Shown: in pieces, positions 36,742 through 45,653 of the stretch
Numbering within the stretch: position 1 is the first letter of the stretch
Layout of the letters: the number at the start of each line of letters is the position of its first letter
DNA from: Selenomonadaceae bacterium
GTDB taxonomy: Bacteria; Bacillota; Negativicutes; Selenomonadales; Selenomonadaceae
Direction of reading: 5' to 3'
Length of the DNA: 64,000 bases
Assembly: GCA_017484005.1 (NCBI GenBank)
Contig: JAFUTY010000050.1
Span: 59,216-123,215, forward strand
Notes under the pieces: generated by a model
What the model was told of the DNA's origin: nothing
What the model saw: the letters and a program-made list of their open reading frames with translations, nothing else
Databases searched by the model: none
Made by a program: the position numbers and the translations under genes

Positions 36742-38100
36742 ATGACAAAATCAAGATTGAAAAAAATTTTGTGCGGAATTGCTGCATCCTCGATTCTAGC
36801 ATTCGGTACAGTTTCAACATCGGAAGCCGCGGCGATCGATCAGCCAATGACTTATCGAACTGTCACGGAAGTTTATGACTGGGGCGCATCGATTTCCAAA
36901 TTGATTATCAACGTCGGCGACAATGTGAAATCCTCGCAAATCAATAAAGACACTTTCAATGTTCAAGTCAAACGAGTTCTCGCGGAAGGCGCAATCACTT
37001 ACGCTGAAGCGATGCGCCGCAAAGATGGAAGATCCGATGCTGTCCTCGGTGCGGAAACTTCAGACAAAGATCTCGAAGGCGATGTTCAAATCGAAAATGT
37101 CTATGTTTCAGATGCCGATGGAAATCGAATCGATTCCGGCGAATATATCACGATCAATTTGAAAGTCGCACCGAATTATGTTCTGACTGCCGCGATGAAT
37201 TGGGATCCAGTGAGTTCATACAATCAATTCGTGGATTCTCAATTCGTTATCACCGCTGAAAAAGTCGGCAGGATCAAAAATTTTGTCGTCACGGAAAAAA
37301 TTGGGAACATTCGTCCGCAGGCTGATAAATTCCGATTCGATACAATTGGAGTTTCAGAGCGCATGTCTTTTCCATATGCCGCTTTCGAGCCGAAGGATAA
37401 TCAAAAACATCCATTGATCATTTGGCTGCATGGAATGGGCGAGGGCGGAAATGCTCCCTCACTTCCAATCATGGCGAATAAAGCTGTTCAATTCGCGGAT
37501 GAATCGATTCAAAATTATTTCGGCGGTGCATATGTATTTGTTCCGCAGGCGAGAACCTGGTGGATGGAGGGCTATGAAAAATTTGCAGATGGAACTTCCG
37601 TCTATTCCGATTGGCTGATGGAAGGAATCAATGCATACGTTGACGCTCATCCAAACATCGACAAGAATCGAATTTATGTCGGCGGAGATTCAAACGGCGG
37701 ATATATGACGATGCTCCTCGTCCGAGACAATCCTGGATATTTCGCAGCAGCATTTCCAACCTGCGAGGGCTTGGCAGATGAATTAATCGACGAGGATGAT
37801 CTCAGAAACATCGCTAAAACTCCGATTTGGTTCATCGCCGCGGCAGCAGATACAACTCTTCCGCCCGATAAATATTCCGTGCAGACCGTTCGTCGATTGA
37901 AGAGACTGCGTGCGAATGTCCATTTCAGTTATTTCGAAAAAGTTGTCGATGAAACTGGACTCTACACGAAAGACGATGGATCTGTTTACGAATATCCAGG
38001 GCATTGGTCGTGGATTTATGTTTACAATGATCGCTGTGTCGATACAGTCGATGGGAAATTAGTCAAACTCTTCGAGTGGATGGCAGATCAGCACAAGTAA
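36742..38100 (+). CDS. Secreted esterase with N-terminal Ig-like domain (EstA-like)
   Basis: About 452 residues: signal peptide (1-30), an Ig-like N-domain (about 35-190, as in Thermotoga EstA) and an alpha/beta-hydrolase domain. The triad is visible: nucleophile in GGDSNGGYM, Asp in AAADTTLPPDKY and His in YPGHWSW. An oxyanion-hole motif WLHGMGEGG precedes it. Probably hydrolyses esters outside the cytoplasm. It follows the porin gene by 18 bases, perhaps in one unit. Confidence 0.85.
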   Translation: MTKSRLKKILCGIAASSILAFGTVSTSEAAAIDQPMTYRTVTEVYDWGASISKLIINVGDNVKSSQINKDTFNVQVKRVLAEGAITYAEAMRRKDGRSDAVLGAETSDKDLEGDVQIENVYVSDADGNRIDSGEYITINLKVAPNYVLTAAMNWDPVSSYNQFVDSQFVITAEKVGRIKNFVVTEKIGNIRPQADKFRFDTIGVSERMSFPYAAFEPKDNQKHPLIIWLHGMGEGGNAPSLPIMANKAVQFADESIQNYFGGAYVFVPQARTWWMEGYEKFADGTSVYSDWLMEGINAYVDAHPNIDKNRIYVGGDSNGGYMTMLLVRDNPGYFAAAFPTCEGLADELIDEDDLRNIAKTPIWFIAAAADTTLPPDKYSVQTVRRLKRLRANVHFSYFEKVVDETGLYTKDDGSVYEYPGHWSWIYVYNDRCVDTVDGKLVKLFEWMADQHK

Positions 38101-38114
38101 AATTTTTCCACAAA

Positions 38115-38160
38115 TAAAAAAGAGATCGAGGATCATTTTTTGATCCCCGATCTTTTTTTA
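38115..38160. terminator. Bidirectional terminator
   Basis: gatcgaggatc / gatccccgatc hairpin between an A run and a T run, between the convergent esterase and the first of the secreted paralogs. Confidence 0.85.
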
Positions 38161-38162
38161 AT

Positions 38163-38822
38163 TCAGTTGATCATTGAACGAATCGTTTCAAGATCTGCGC
38201 GAATCTCGCTGAATGCTTTGCCAGTTCCTTTTTGAGCGGCATGATAACTGCTTCCGCTGAGAATCGAGAAATAGGATTTAGAAACTCCAGTCGCCTGATA
38301 TCGTTTTGCATAGATGAAATTTCGTTTTTCCTGTGACCAAATTCTGAAATCGGTTGAGACATTCATGCGCCGCGAAGATTCAATGATGCTGATTGATCGC
38401 GCGGGAGATCCAGTTGTGACTCGAACATAGAAAATATATTTCGATTTCAAAAAATTTCCGAGCTCAAAGAGATTCGATCGTTTGAGTGCTGGTTTGACAT
38501 TCAGATTCGCGACAGCATCAGCGACCGGCATATCGATATCATGTTCCTCGCGATAGATTTGGACATATGCATCGACGTTATCGGTCGGCAAAATGTAAAA
38601 TTGATCCTTCCCTTCGAGAATCTCTTTCACCACCGCGAGCGCAGATTTTTGAACTGCTTCAGGTTCAGCATGACTTCCGCCCGGCGTGTCAATGATCACA
38701 GCGATTCTCTCACGATCAACTGGTCGCGATTGAAAATCCTCATCGAATTCTTCCTGCGCCAATACCGATTGAGTTCCGATGAAAAACATGATTGCGATTA
38801 GACAGAAAATTTTTCTAAGCAT
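38163..38822 (-). CDS. Secreted protein, paralog family 1 (member A)
   Basis: I do not recognise the family. A 219-residue protein with signal peptide (1-24, ending SVLAQEE) and a body shared with two neighbours: VAVIIDTPGGSHAEPE-like start, a PxxxxDAYVQIYREEHDI block, LKRSNLFELGNFLKSKYIFY, and STDFRIW with AKRYQATG. The pattern of strands is that of a periplasmic alpha/beta domain. ATG 38822 has GGAG 9 bases upstream. It may be a periplasmic or outer-membrane-associated protein; no catalytic motif is visible. Confidence 0.65.
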   Translation of the reverse strand: MLRKIFCLIAIMFFIGTQSVLAQEEFDEDFQSRPVDRERIAVIIDTPGGSHAEPEAVQKSALAVVKEILEGKDQFYILPTDNVDAYVQIYREEHDIDMPVADAVANLNVKPALKRSNLFELGNFLKSKYIFYVRVTTGSPARSISIIESSRRMNVSTDFRIWSQEKRNFIYAKRYQATGVSKSYFSILSGSSYHAAQKGTGKAFSEIRADLETIRSMIN

Positions 38823-38892
38823 CGACTTCAACTCCTTCCAAAAAATCCTCGGAAGAGTTTTTCAACGACGCTGAAAATTTTCCTGCAATATA

Positions 38893-39528
38893 TCACATCA
38901 TAGACGCACGAATTTTTGCTGCATCCGCTTCGACTTGCGAGAGTCCCTTCTTCAATCCTTTTTCAACTGCACGCTCGGAACTTCCGATTCCAGCATAAAT
39001 TGCAGTAGATTTTCCTGTCGCCTGGAAACGTTTCATATAAACATAATCAGCTTTTTCTGCTGACCAAACTCTGAAATCAGTTGTGACGTTGACTTTTTGA
39101 CTCGCAGACATCAATCCTGCAGATACTTTTGCCGCACCGCTATAGACACGGACATAAAGCAAATAATCCGCCTCGAAATGTTTATCAAGCTCGCTGAGAT
39201 TTGCCTTCTTCAATGCCGGCTCGCCTGAAGTGACTGCAACGCCGTTGACAAATTGAGTCGTGCTTAGTTCGTTCTCTTCGAGATAAACTTGAACATAAGC
39301 ATTAGTCTCTTCAACAGGAATAATATCGAATTGCGAATATCCTTTGAACATTTTATCGAGCGATTCGTTCAAGGTTTTGTAAACGACTTCTGGTTCAGAA
39401 AACATTCCATCCGGCGTTTCAAGAATCACCGCGACTTTTGTATCGCCAGCAGCTTCAGTATGACTGCTGCCGAGGAACATGATTCCGGCGATCAAAACAA
39501 AGAACATCGAGAAAAACTTTTGAATCAT
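38893..39528 (-). CDS. Secreted protein, paralog family 1 (member B)
   Basis: A 211-residue homolog of the previous protein with signal peptide (1-26). Matching blocks: KVAVILETPDGMFSEPEVVY, ETNAYVQVYLEENEL, LKKANLSELDKHFEADYLLY, TTDFRVWSAEKADYVYMKRF and a Lys/Gly-rich end KGLKKGLSQVEADAAKIR. Function unknown. It has its own ribosome-binding site (GGAGGGATTTTCA) and about 70 bases between it and the next member. Confidence 0.65.
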   Translation of the reverse strand: MIQKFFSMFFVLIAGIMFLGSSHTEAAGDTKVAVILETPDGMFSEPEVVYKTLNESLDKMFKGYSQFDIIPVEETNAYVQVYLEENELSTTQFVNGVAVTSGEPALKKANLSELDKHFEADYLLYVRVYSGAAKVSAGLMSASQKVNVTTDFRVWSAEKADYVYMKRFQATGKSTAIYAGIGSSERAVEKGLKKGLSQVEADAAKIRASMM

Positions 39529-39609
39529 TGAAAATCCCTCCTAAAAAATTTTTGTGAATGGATCATGACGCTGATCGATTCTACAACTCGACAAAAGATC
39601 CTTCACCGA

Positions 39610-39640
39610 ACAAAAAATCGAGCATCATCGCTGATGCTCG
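39610..39640 (-). terminator. Terminator after the 210-residue secreted protein gene
   Basis: Minus strand CGAGCATCAGCGATGATGCTCG followed by TTTTTTG. The same hairpin with one change occurs at 40360-40391, and the 15 bases after each are identical, indicating a duplication. Confidence 0.75.
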
Positions 39641-39649
39641 ATCGAGAAA

Positions 39650-40282
39650 TCATTTCACTCTAATACGATTTCTTCCTTCATATCTCCAAAACTCGAGTTC
39701 ATGTGTAACGTGATTGTAAATGCAAGAAGTGGAATCGACTTCAAAATTTATAAGACGAACCGGAGAAGTCCCTTCTTCGACAAATCTTTTCACAATCAAC
39801 GACTTGAATTCATCGTAAAAACTTTGATGATATGCAAGATAAAATGCAAGTTCTCCACCAGCGATATCTCCCTCAATGAATCTCGAATAATTCATTTGTG
39901 CAGGATCGAGATATTCCCAATGACAAACTCCATCTTCACACTTTTCAATGTACATTTTCTTCGAATCGAGATCATAAGAATATCTGGTAATACGATCACG
40001 AGCAGATTCCCTGATTGTGCCTAAGTTAGCATTAACATCTTGCATAATCCTATTAAAGGCGATTATGTAATTCGGAGGATCATACTCTTGTACATCGATC
40101 GAATTCCGATTGATATAATCTGAAGCACGTAATCCAGTTCCTAATCCCATACTATGATAGTAAATGTAATTTTCTGGATGTGCGTACATATCGGCGAGCA
40201 AAACATCGGAATCTGTTGCATGAACAATCGTCGGCAACATCGAAAAGATCATCGCGATCATTAGACAAAATTTTCGAATCAT
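39650..40282 (-). CDS. Secreted protein of unknown function
   Basis: A 210-residue protein with a signal peptide (1-22, ending PTIVHA). The body has a Tyr/Asn-rich start YAHPENYIYYHSMGLGTG, a Cys pair in EKCEDGVCHWEYLD that may form a disulfide, and a C-terminal strand pattern ELEFWRYEGRNRIRVK. It is not a clear homolog of its neighbours but sits among them. ATG 40282 has GGAGG 7 bases upstream; a TTG two codons earlier is too close to it. It may be a small periplasmic or surface protein. Confidence 0.6.
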   Translation of the reverse strand: MIRKFCLMIAMIFSMLPTIVHATDSDVLLADMYAHPENYIYYHSMGLGTGLRASDYINRNSIDVQEYDPPNYIIAFNRIMQDVNANLGTIRESARDRITRYSYDLDSKKMYIEKCEDGVCHWEYLDPAQMNYSRFIEGDIAGGELAFYLAYHQSFYDEFKSLIVKRFVEEGTSPVRLINFEVDSTSCIYNHVTHELEFWRYEGRNRIRVK

Positions 40283-40359
40283 GATCAATCCTCCTCAAAA
40301 ATTTTTCAACGCGATACACCGATCGTTTCAACAATGCATAAAAAGATCCTTCACCGAAC

Positions 40360-40391
40360 AAAAAAATCGAGCACCATCGCTGATGCTCGAC
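40360..40391 (-). terminator. Terminator after secreted paralog C
   Basis: Minus strand CGAGCATCAGCGATGGTGCTCG followed by TTTTTTTG; near-copy of the hairpin at 39610-39640. Confidence 0.75.
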
Positions 40392-40401
40392 CTCTTTGAA
40401 T

Positions 40402-41037
40402 TCATTTCATCGCTGCATGAATTTGAGCGATCTCTTTTTCAACTTCCGCGAGATCCTTTCTCAAACCTTTTTCGAGCGCACGTTTTGAACTTCCGCTGCC
40501 TTTATAGAATGAATCAGATTTTCCAGTTCGAACGCTGCGCTTTTTGTAGATGTAATCCTCTTTCGCGACAGAATAGATTCGAAAATCCATCGAAACGTTA
40601 GATTTTTGACCGGAACTCATCATTCCTTCAGTCGCTTGAGGAGCACTGCTGACGATTCGAACATAAACGACGAATTCAGAATCAAACTGCTCGCCGAGAT
40701 TTTTGAGATCTGCCATTTTCAAAGATCGATCCGGAACATTTTTATCAGTCGATGAAGTTTCGACGATGTCGTGTTCCTCTTTGTAAATCTGAACATCGGC
40801 ATCGGTTTTCTCAATCGGAATGACTTTGTAATTCGTGCCCTGGAAAATTTTCGTGACAGTCTTATTAACCATCTTGTAAACGGATTCAGGTTCAGAAAAG
40901 ACTCCGCCGCTCGAATCGAGGACGATTGAAACCTGCGCACCGAGTGGAGCTGTATTGAAAAATTCTCCCGCGGAAACTTTTGTTGAGATTCCGAGAGTCA
41001 GCATCAGTGCGAAAAAGAAAATCGAAATTCTATGCAT
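40402..41037 (-). CDS. Secreted protein, paralog family 1 (member C)
   Basis: A 211-residue member of the same family with a signal peptide ending KVSAGEFF. Shared blocks are QVSIVLDSSGGVFSEPESVY, KTDADVQIYKEEHDIVE, LKMADLKNLGEQFDSEFVVY, SMDFRIYS and GLRKDLAEVEKEIAQI. Members B and C are closer to each other than to A. Function unknown; the cluster of three suggests recent expansion with divergence. Confidence 0.65.
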   Translation of the reverse strand: MHRISIFFFALMLTLGISTKVSAGEFFNTAPLGAQVSIVLDSSGGVFSEPESVYKMVNKTVTKIFQGTNYKVIPIEKTDADVQIYKEEHDIVETSSTDKNVPDRSLKMADLKNLGEQFDSEFVVYVRIVSSAPQATEGMMSSGQKSNVSMDFRIYSVAKEDYIYKKRSVRTGKSDSFYKGSGSSKRALEKGLRKDLAEVEKEIAQIHAAMK

Positions 41038-41056
41038 CGATCAAAACACCTCAAAA

Positions 41057-41986
41057 TTAATCTTTGAAGAGATCCGTGGAAAGATATCTTTCGCCGCGAT
41101 CTGGTAACAGTGCGACGATGTTTTTGCCTTTGAATTCCGTGCGATTTGCAAGTTGAACTGCTGCGGCTAGAGCTGCGCCGGATGAAATTCCAATCAAAAA
41201 TCCTTCGAGTCTCGAGAATTCCTTGCCAAATTTCATAGCATCTTCGTTCGAGATTGGAAGAACTTCGTCATAAATTTTTGTATCGAGAGTTTCAGGGACA
41301 AATCCAGCACCGATCCCTTGAATTTTATGCGCGCCGGATTTTCCTTCAGATAAAACTGGAGATGTTGCAGGTTCTACTGCAAAAATTTTTATTTGAGGAT
41401 TTTTAGATTTCAAAAATCTTCCGACGCCAGTCAATGTTCCGCCAGTTCCAACTCCAGCGATGAATGCATCGACTTTTCCATCGAGATCTTCCCAGATTTC
41501 GACGCCTGTAGTTTTTTCATGAATCGCAGGATTTGCAGGATTTGTGAATTGCGACGGAATGAATGAATTTGGAGTATCTTTCGCAAGTTCTTCAGCTTTA
41601 GCGATTGCGCCTTTCATTCCCTTCGCGCCTTCAGTCAAAACAATTTCTGCACCGTAAGCTTTGAGGAGATTTCGACGCTCGACGCTCATTGTCTCAGGCA
41701 TCGTGAGAATTGCTCGATATCCTCGAGTCGCTGCAAATGCTGCCAACCCGATTCCAGTGTTGCCGCTGGTTGGCTCGATAATCACTGCACCTGGCTTGAG
41801 TTTTCCACTCGATTCAGCATCCTCAATCATTGCTTTTGCGATACGATCTTTAACAGAACCTGCGGGGTTGAAAGCCTCGAGTTTCGTGAGAATCGCCGCA
41901 TTGAGATTGTTTGCACGCTCGAAATTTTTCGCATGCAAAATTGGAGTGCGACCGATGAGCTCGTTGATACTTTGATAGACTTTCAT
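41057..41986 (-). CDS. cysK: Cysteine synthase (O-acetylserine sulfhydrylase)
   Basis: PLP enzyme joining sulfide to O-acetylserine. The 309-residue protein has the PLP lysine in NPAGSVKDRIA (about residue 42), the SGNTG substrate loop, the GTGGTLTG phosphate-binding loop and the C-terminal SSGAAL. ATG 41986 has GGAGGGAG upstream. No T-box or cys operator was recognised in the 70-base leader. Confidence 0.95.
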   Translation of the reverse strand: MKVYQSINELIGRTPILHAKNFERANNLNAAILTKLEAFNPAGSVKDRIAKAMIEDAESSGKLKPGAVIIEPTSGNTGIGLAAFAATRGYRAILTMPETMSVERRNLLKAYGAEIVLTEGAKGMKGAIAKAEELAKDTPNSFIPSQFTNPANPAIHEKTTGVEIWEDLDGKVDAFIAGVGTGGTLTGVGRFLKSKNPQIKIFAVEPATSPVLSEGKSGAHKIQGIGAGFVPETLDTKIYDEVLPISNEDAMKFGKEFSRLEGFLIGISSGAALAAAVQLANRTEFKGKNIVALLPDRGERYLSTDLFKD

Positions 41987-42058
41987 CAATTAAAACTCCC
42001 TCCGTTGAATGATGATAAAAAGGAAACGGGGATATTCTTAATCAAAATTGAAATCTCG

Positions 42059-42853
42059 TCAAGAAAAATAGATTTGCCGAATCTCTTCCGCCAGCGTTTT
42101 AACATTGTTCGGAACGAAATGGATGTTATAGCCGACGAAATATGGTGACGTCGCGAATCTCGGAATCAATTTTGCATAGATTTGATCGATCCCCTCGGAA
42201 TTTTCTCGATGATAGAAAAAAATGTTATAACTCGACAGATCCTTTCGAAAATGTTTGGTGAGATAATCGATTCCGATTTGAATGAAATCTGCAAATGTAT
42301 CGAGCGATTTTGAATCGATGAAATTTCCAGCGGGCGGAATGATATTGATCTCACCGAATCCAACGCGTGGAGTTGTCGAGATATTGATTTCAACTCCGTC
42401 AGATTCAAAAATGATTTCGCCATGAAGTTCAATCGGATCAAAAAGCAAATCTCGATTCAATTTTGGAAATCCTACGAGCTGCATGTGTGGATGTCGAATC
42501 GTTCCACCGGATAACTCACCATAATTTTTGAAAAACAAAACATCCTCATACTTTCCAGAGTCGAGAAGATTTTTCCAATGTTTCAAGCCGAATCGAATCA
42601 ATCGGCGCATCTTTTCCTTCGAATATCTCGGCATGTCTGAATGACACTCACTGCCTTCGATTATCACAAATTGATCTGATCCTTCGACGACAACATATTT
42701 ATTTTTGAGAAAAATTATGTCGCCGTCTGTATCGATGATATCTGTCAGATGTTCGACGTCGCAAAATGGACACGAATCGATTGACGATTTGAGCATCGTC
42801 CGCGGCTTTTTCACACCGACACTAGTATCGAAATGGATCAGATTGATATTCAT
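42059..42853 (-). CDS. GalT-like nucleotidyltransferase-family protein (DUF4931-like)
   Basis: A 264-residue protein with the GalT/HIT fold: a CPFC zinc-like motif at about residue 28 (DSCPFCDVE), the GTIRHPHMQL active-site motif (compare HPHGQ in GalT) at about 120, and a C-terminal half repeating the fold (IFFYHRENSEGIDQIYAKLI). The nucleophilic His position is occupied. The substrate is unknown; it may act on a sugar-1-phosphate or nucleotide. It is separated from cysK by about 70 bases. Confidence 0.7.
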   Translation of the reverse strand: MNINLIHFDTSVGVKKPRTMLKSSIDSCPFCDVEHLTDIIDTDGDIIFLKNKYVVVEGSDQFVIIEGSECHSDMPRYSKEKMRRLIRFGLKHWKNLLDSGKYEDVLFFKNYGELSGGTIRHPHMQLVGFPKLNRDLLFDPIELHGEIIFESDGVEINISTTPRVGFGEINIIPPAGNFIDSKSLDTFADFIQIGIDYLTKHFRKDLSSYNIFFYHRENSEGIDQIYAKLIPRFATSPYFVGYNIHFVPNNVKTLAEEIRQIYFS

Positions 42854-42978
42854 CGAACGCGTCCCTCCAATTAAATCGATTCAATTTGATCTCAATTTGA
42901 TCTTTGTTGCGAATTACTCTCGATCAATGATATATTTTGCAAAATTATACAACGGCATTTCGAGAGGCGGCGTATTTT

Positions 42979-44598
42979 TTGGCAGGTAACAGCGAAAAAT
43001 TTCTGAAGGGGACAATCATTCTCACCGTCTCCAGTTTCGTCGTGAAAGTTATCGGCTCGCTGAATTGGATTTTTGTATCGCGAATTCTCGGCGGCGAGGG
43101 AATCGGATTATATCAGATGGCGTTTCCGATTTATTTCCTCGCAATGACAATTTCGCAGGCAGGAGTTCCAGTTGCGATTTCGATAATCACGGCGGAAAAA
43201 GTTGCATTGAAAGATATTTGGAGCGCGCGAAGAGTTTTCCGAATTTCGATGAGACTTATGTGCGTGACAGGAATTCTCTTTTCAATCTTGACTTATCTCG
43301 CATCAGATTGGCTTGTCGAATGGGGATTTTTGAGAGATCCTCGAGCATCAATGGCAGTTGCAGCTCTCGCACCAACAGTTTTCTTCGTGACGTTTTTAGC
43401 GGCGTCGCGAGGATATTTGCAGGGCTGGCAGCGAATGACTCCAACGGCAGTCTCTCAAATCGTCGAGCAGATTTTTCGAGTCATCACAATGGTTTTGCTC
43501 GCGAATCTATTCTTGCCGTATGGATTGGAATATGCATCGGCAGGCGCATCGCTCGGAGCATTAGCCGGCGCAGTGACTGGATTGCTCGTTCTGGTTTATT
43601 ATCATTGGAAACTCGACAAGGAAATCGAGCGGGATTTTTCCGAGGAATTAAAACCTCCTGCGCAAATTGAATCGGCATCGCAAATCATTCGTCGAATCTT
43701 TGTATTATCGCTGCCGGTTTCCGCCGCATCGATAATGCTTCCAGTCGTTTCGAATTTGGATTTAATGATCGTTCCTCAGCGTCTCGAAGTTGCAGGATAT
43801 TCAGTTCATCAGGCGACAGAGCTCTTTGGATATTTGACAGGCATGGCAGTTCCTCTTGTGAATCTCGCAACAATTTTAACAGCGAGCCTGGCAATTTCAA
43901 TCGTTCCGGCGATATCTGAAGCTCGCGCACTGAAAGATCAAGATCGAATCTACAATCAAACCGCGTCAGCAGTTCGAATCTCGAATTTTGTATGTTTCCC
44001 CGCGTTCGTGATTGTCTTTGTATTGGCAACACCAATTGCAACATTAATTTACAACGCGCCAGGTGCAGGCGATGCAGTCATGATCTCTGCAGTTTCAATA
44101 ATATTGCTGGGATTACATCAAGTTTCGACTGGAGTTTTGCAGGGATTAGGGCACACGACAATTCCAATGGTCAACATGGTTCTCGCGGCAATTGCAAAAG
44201 TGATTTTGAATTGGACACTCGTCGCGATGCCGGAATTTGGAATCATGGGCGCGGCATGGGCAACTGCAGCGGATATGGGAGTCGCAGCGTTTATCAATCT
44301 ATATTTTATCTATCGATACATCGGTTATCGAATCGAACTTGGACAGCTTTTGAAAACTATCGCGGCGGCTGGAGTCATGGCAATCTGTGTAAAATTTTTC
44401 TACGATCTAACTCTCGCGGAATGGAATTTGAGCATCGTTTCAACATTCGGCGCGATTCTCTTTGGATGTCTGATCTATCTCACATCGCTCGCACTCTTCC
44501 GCGGAATTCTTGAGGAAGATATGCAAAGAATTCCAATGATCGGCAGAATCGGAACAAAATTTTTCAGACGGATCGGAATTTTTCGTGAAGGAGAGTGA
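42979..44598 (+). CDS. MOP-superfamily flippase (SpoVB/MurJ-like)
   Basis: A 539-residue, roughly 14-helix transporter of the polysaccharide/lipid flippase type (SpoVB-like). Motifs: NWIFVSRILGGEGIGLYQMA near the N-terminus, AVPLVNLATILTASLAISIVP, and GVLQGLGHTTIPMVN. It probably flips a lipid-linked precursor. TTG at 42979 is preferred: GAGGCGG is 8 bases upstream, and a TTGCGA-18-TATATT promoter falls inside what would be the N-terminus of a longer ORF starting at 42937. Four bases separate it from the next gene. Confidence 0.87.
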   Translation: MAGNSEKFLKGTIILTVSSFVVKVIGSLNWIFVSRILGGEGIGLYQMAFPIYFLAMTISQAGVPVAISIITAEKVALKDIWSARRVFRISMRLMCVTGILFSILTYLASDWLVEWGFLRDPRASMAVAALAPTVFFVTFLAASRGYLQGWQRMTPTAVSQIVEQIFRVITMVLLANLFLPYGLEYASAGASLGALAGAVTGLLVLVYYHWKLDKEIERDFSEELKPPAQIESASQIIRRIFVLSLPVSAASIMLPVVSNLDLMIVPQRLEVAGYSVHQATELFGYLTGMAVPLVNLATILTASLAISIVPAISEARALKDQDRIYNQTASAVRISNFVCFPAFVIVFVLATPIATLIYNAPGAGDAVMISAVSIILLGLHQVSTGVLQGLGHTTIPMVNMVLAAIAKVILNWTLVAMPEFGIMGAAWATAADMGVAAFINLYFIYRYIGYRIELGQLLKTIAAAGVMAICVKFFYDLTLAEWNLSIVSTFGAILFGCLIYLTSLALFRGILEEDMQRIPMIGRIGTKFFRRIGIFREGE

Positions 44599-44601
44599 AA
44601 A

Positions 44602-45408
44602 ATGATCGATGAACAAGAAATTCTAAAAAAATTCGAATCGCTGACAATTCGTGACAATTTTATTTTTACTCGGACGATGGAAATGTATCCAAATCTTTGT
44701 CAAAGACTGCTTGAGGAGATTCTGCAAGTCAAAATTAGTTCGATTGAGTATATCGAGCATGAAAAATCGATCGAGTCTCGAGTTGATGCCAAGGGAATTC
44801 GGCTCGATGTTTATGTTGAGGATAAAACGGCGAATCGAGTTTTCGATGTTGAAATGCAAATCTCAAACAAAGATAATCTGTCAAAACGTGCGCGATATTA
44901 CCAAAGTTTGATCGATCAAGATCGTTTGAAACATGGCGGAACTTATCGAGATCTCAGCGAGTCATATATCATTTTCATCTGCACATTCGATCGATTCAAA
45001 AATGGAAGATACATCTATACATTTCGTGAGCGTTGCGAGGAGAATCCGGCGATTGCATTGAATGATGGTGCAACAAAGATCTTTTTAAATACAACTGGAA
45101 CTGTTGGCGATGTGAGTGATGAGCTAAAAAATTTTTTGCGTTATGTTGATAATGGAATTGTGTCTGGAAAATTGGTCAGCGATTTCGATGATGCGATTAA
45201 GTCTGTCAAAATTGCTAGAGAAACGAGGTTGAGTTACATGACATTCGAAATGGCATTGAAAGAACGAGAAATGCGAGGGCGTGAGGAAGAACGAAATTCA
45301 ATTGCCTTGGCGATGTTGCAGTTGAAAATCTCTTTCGATCTCATTCAAAAATCCACTGGACTCTCGATCGAAAAAATCCAGGAACTCTCCAAAAAGATTT
45401 CCAAATAA
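44602..45408 (+). CDS. rpn: Rpn family PD-(D/E)XK nuclease (RpnL-like)
   Basis: A 268-residue Rpn protein (recombination-promoting nuclease/transposase-like domain). The catalytic core is visible as IRLDVYVEDKTANRVFDVEMQ, with the Asp and the ExQ variant of the motif. The C-terminal region (from about residue 205) is a small helical domain. In enterobacteria, Rpn proteins are DNA-damaging toxins in phage defence and the C-terminal part is also made separately (RpnS) from an internal start as antitoxin. Here an internal ATG (45238) preceded by GAGG is visible. A diverged second copy of that region follows. Confidence 0.85.
   Translation: MIDEQEILKKFESLTIRDNFIFTRTMEMYPNLCQRLLEEILQVKISSIEYIEHEKSIESRVDAKGIRLDVYVEDKTANRVFDVEMQISNKDNLSKRARYYQSLIDQDRLKHGGTYRDLSESYIIFICTFDRFKNGRYIYTFRERCEENPAIALNDGATKIFLNTTGTVGDVSDELKNFLRYVDNGIVSGKLVSDFDDAIKSVKIARETRLSYMTFEMALKEREMRGREEERNSIALAMLQLKISFDLIQKSTGLSIEKIQELSKKISK
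45221..45408 (+). repeat. Tandem repeat, copy 1 (rpn 3' end from internal ribosome-binding site)
   Basis: From AAACGAGGTTGAG through the stop. The same start sequence recurs at 45409 and the segment repeats to 45641, with the inserted repeats and many synonymous changes in copy 2. Confidence 0.9.
45238..45408 (+). CDS. Possible internal RpnS product inside rpn
   Basis: In-frame ATG at 45238 with GAGG 9 bases upstream, giving 56 residues equal to the rpn C-terminus. Modelled on enterobacterial RpnS, which is translated from within the toxin gene and inhibits it. Not proven here; the support is the RBS and its exact duplication at 45409. Confidence 0.4.
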   Translation: MTFEMALKEREMRGREEERNSIALAMLQLKISFDLIQKSTGLSIEKIQELSKKISK

Positions 45409-45641
45409 AAACGAGGTTGAGTTACATGACATTCGAAATGGCGTTATCAGAGAGAGAAATGCAGGGATTCGAGAAAGGAATCGAACTGGGAATCGAGCAA
45501 GGTATCGAGCAGGGTATCGAACAAAGTCAGAATTCAATCGCTTTGAATATGTTGCAGTTGAAAATCTCTTTCGATCTCATTCAAAAATCCACCGGTCTCT
45601 CGATCGAAAAAATCCAGGAACTCTTCAAAAAAATTTCTTGA
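45409..45641 (+). CDS. Stand-alone RpnS-like C-terminal domain
   Basis: Small gene of 71 residues from ATG 45426, preceded by GAGG (45413-45416 region) in the same context as the internal start in rpn. It aligns with the rpn C-terminus (MTFEMAL, NSIAL-MLQLKISFDLIQKS, SIEKIQEL) and contains four-residue repeats GIEL GIEQ GIEQ GIEQ absent from copy 1. Such repeats are known in RpnS. It lies one base after the rpn stop and 12 before the nitroreductase, so it is probably co-expressed with rpn. It could also be an allele remnant. Confidence 0.65.
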
Positions 45642-45653
45642 GGAGGTAATTCG

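Noticed and set aside
42937..42978. Longer start of the MOP flippase
   Set aside because: The extra codons fall on a predicted promoter, and TTG 42979 has a good ribosome-binding site.
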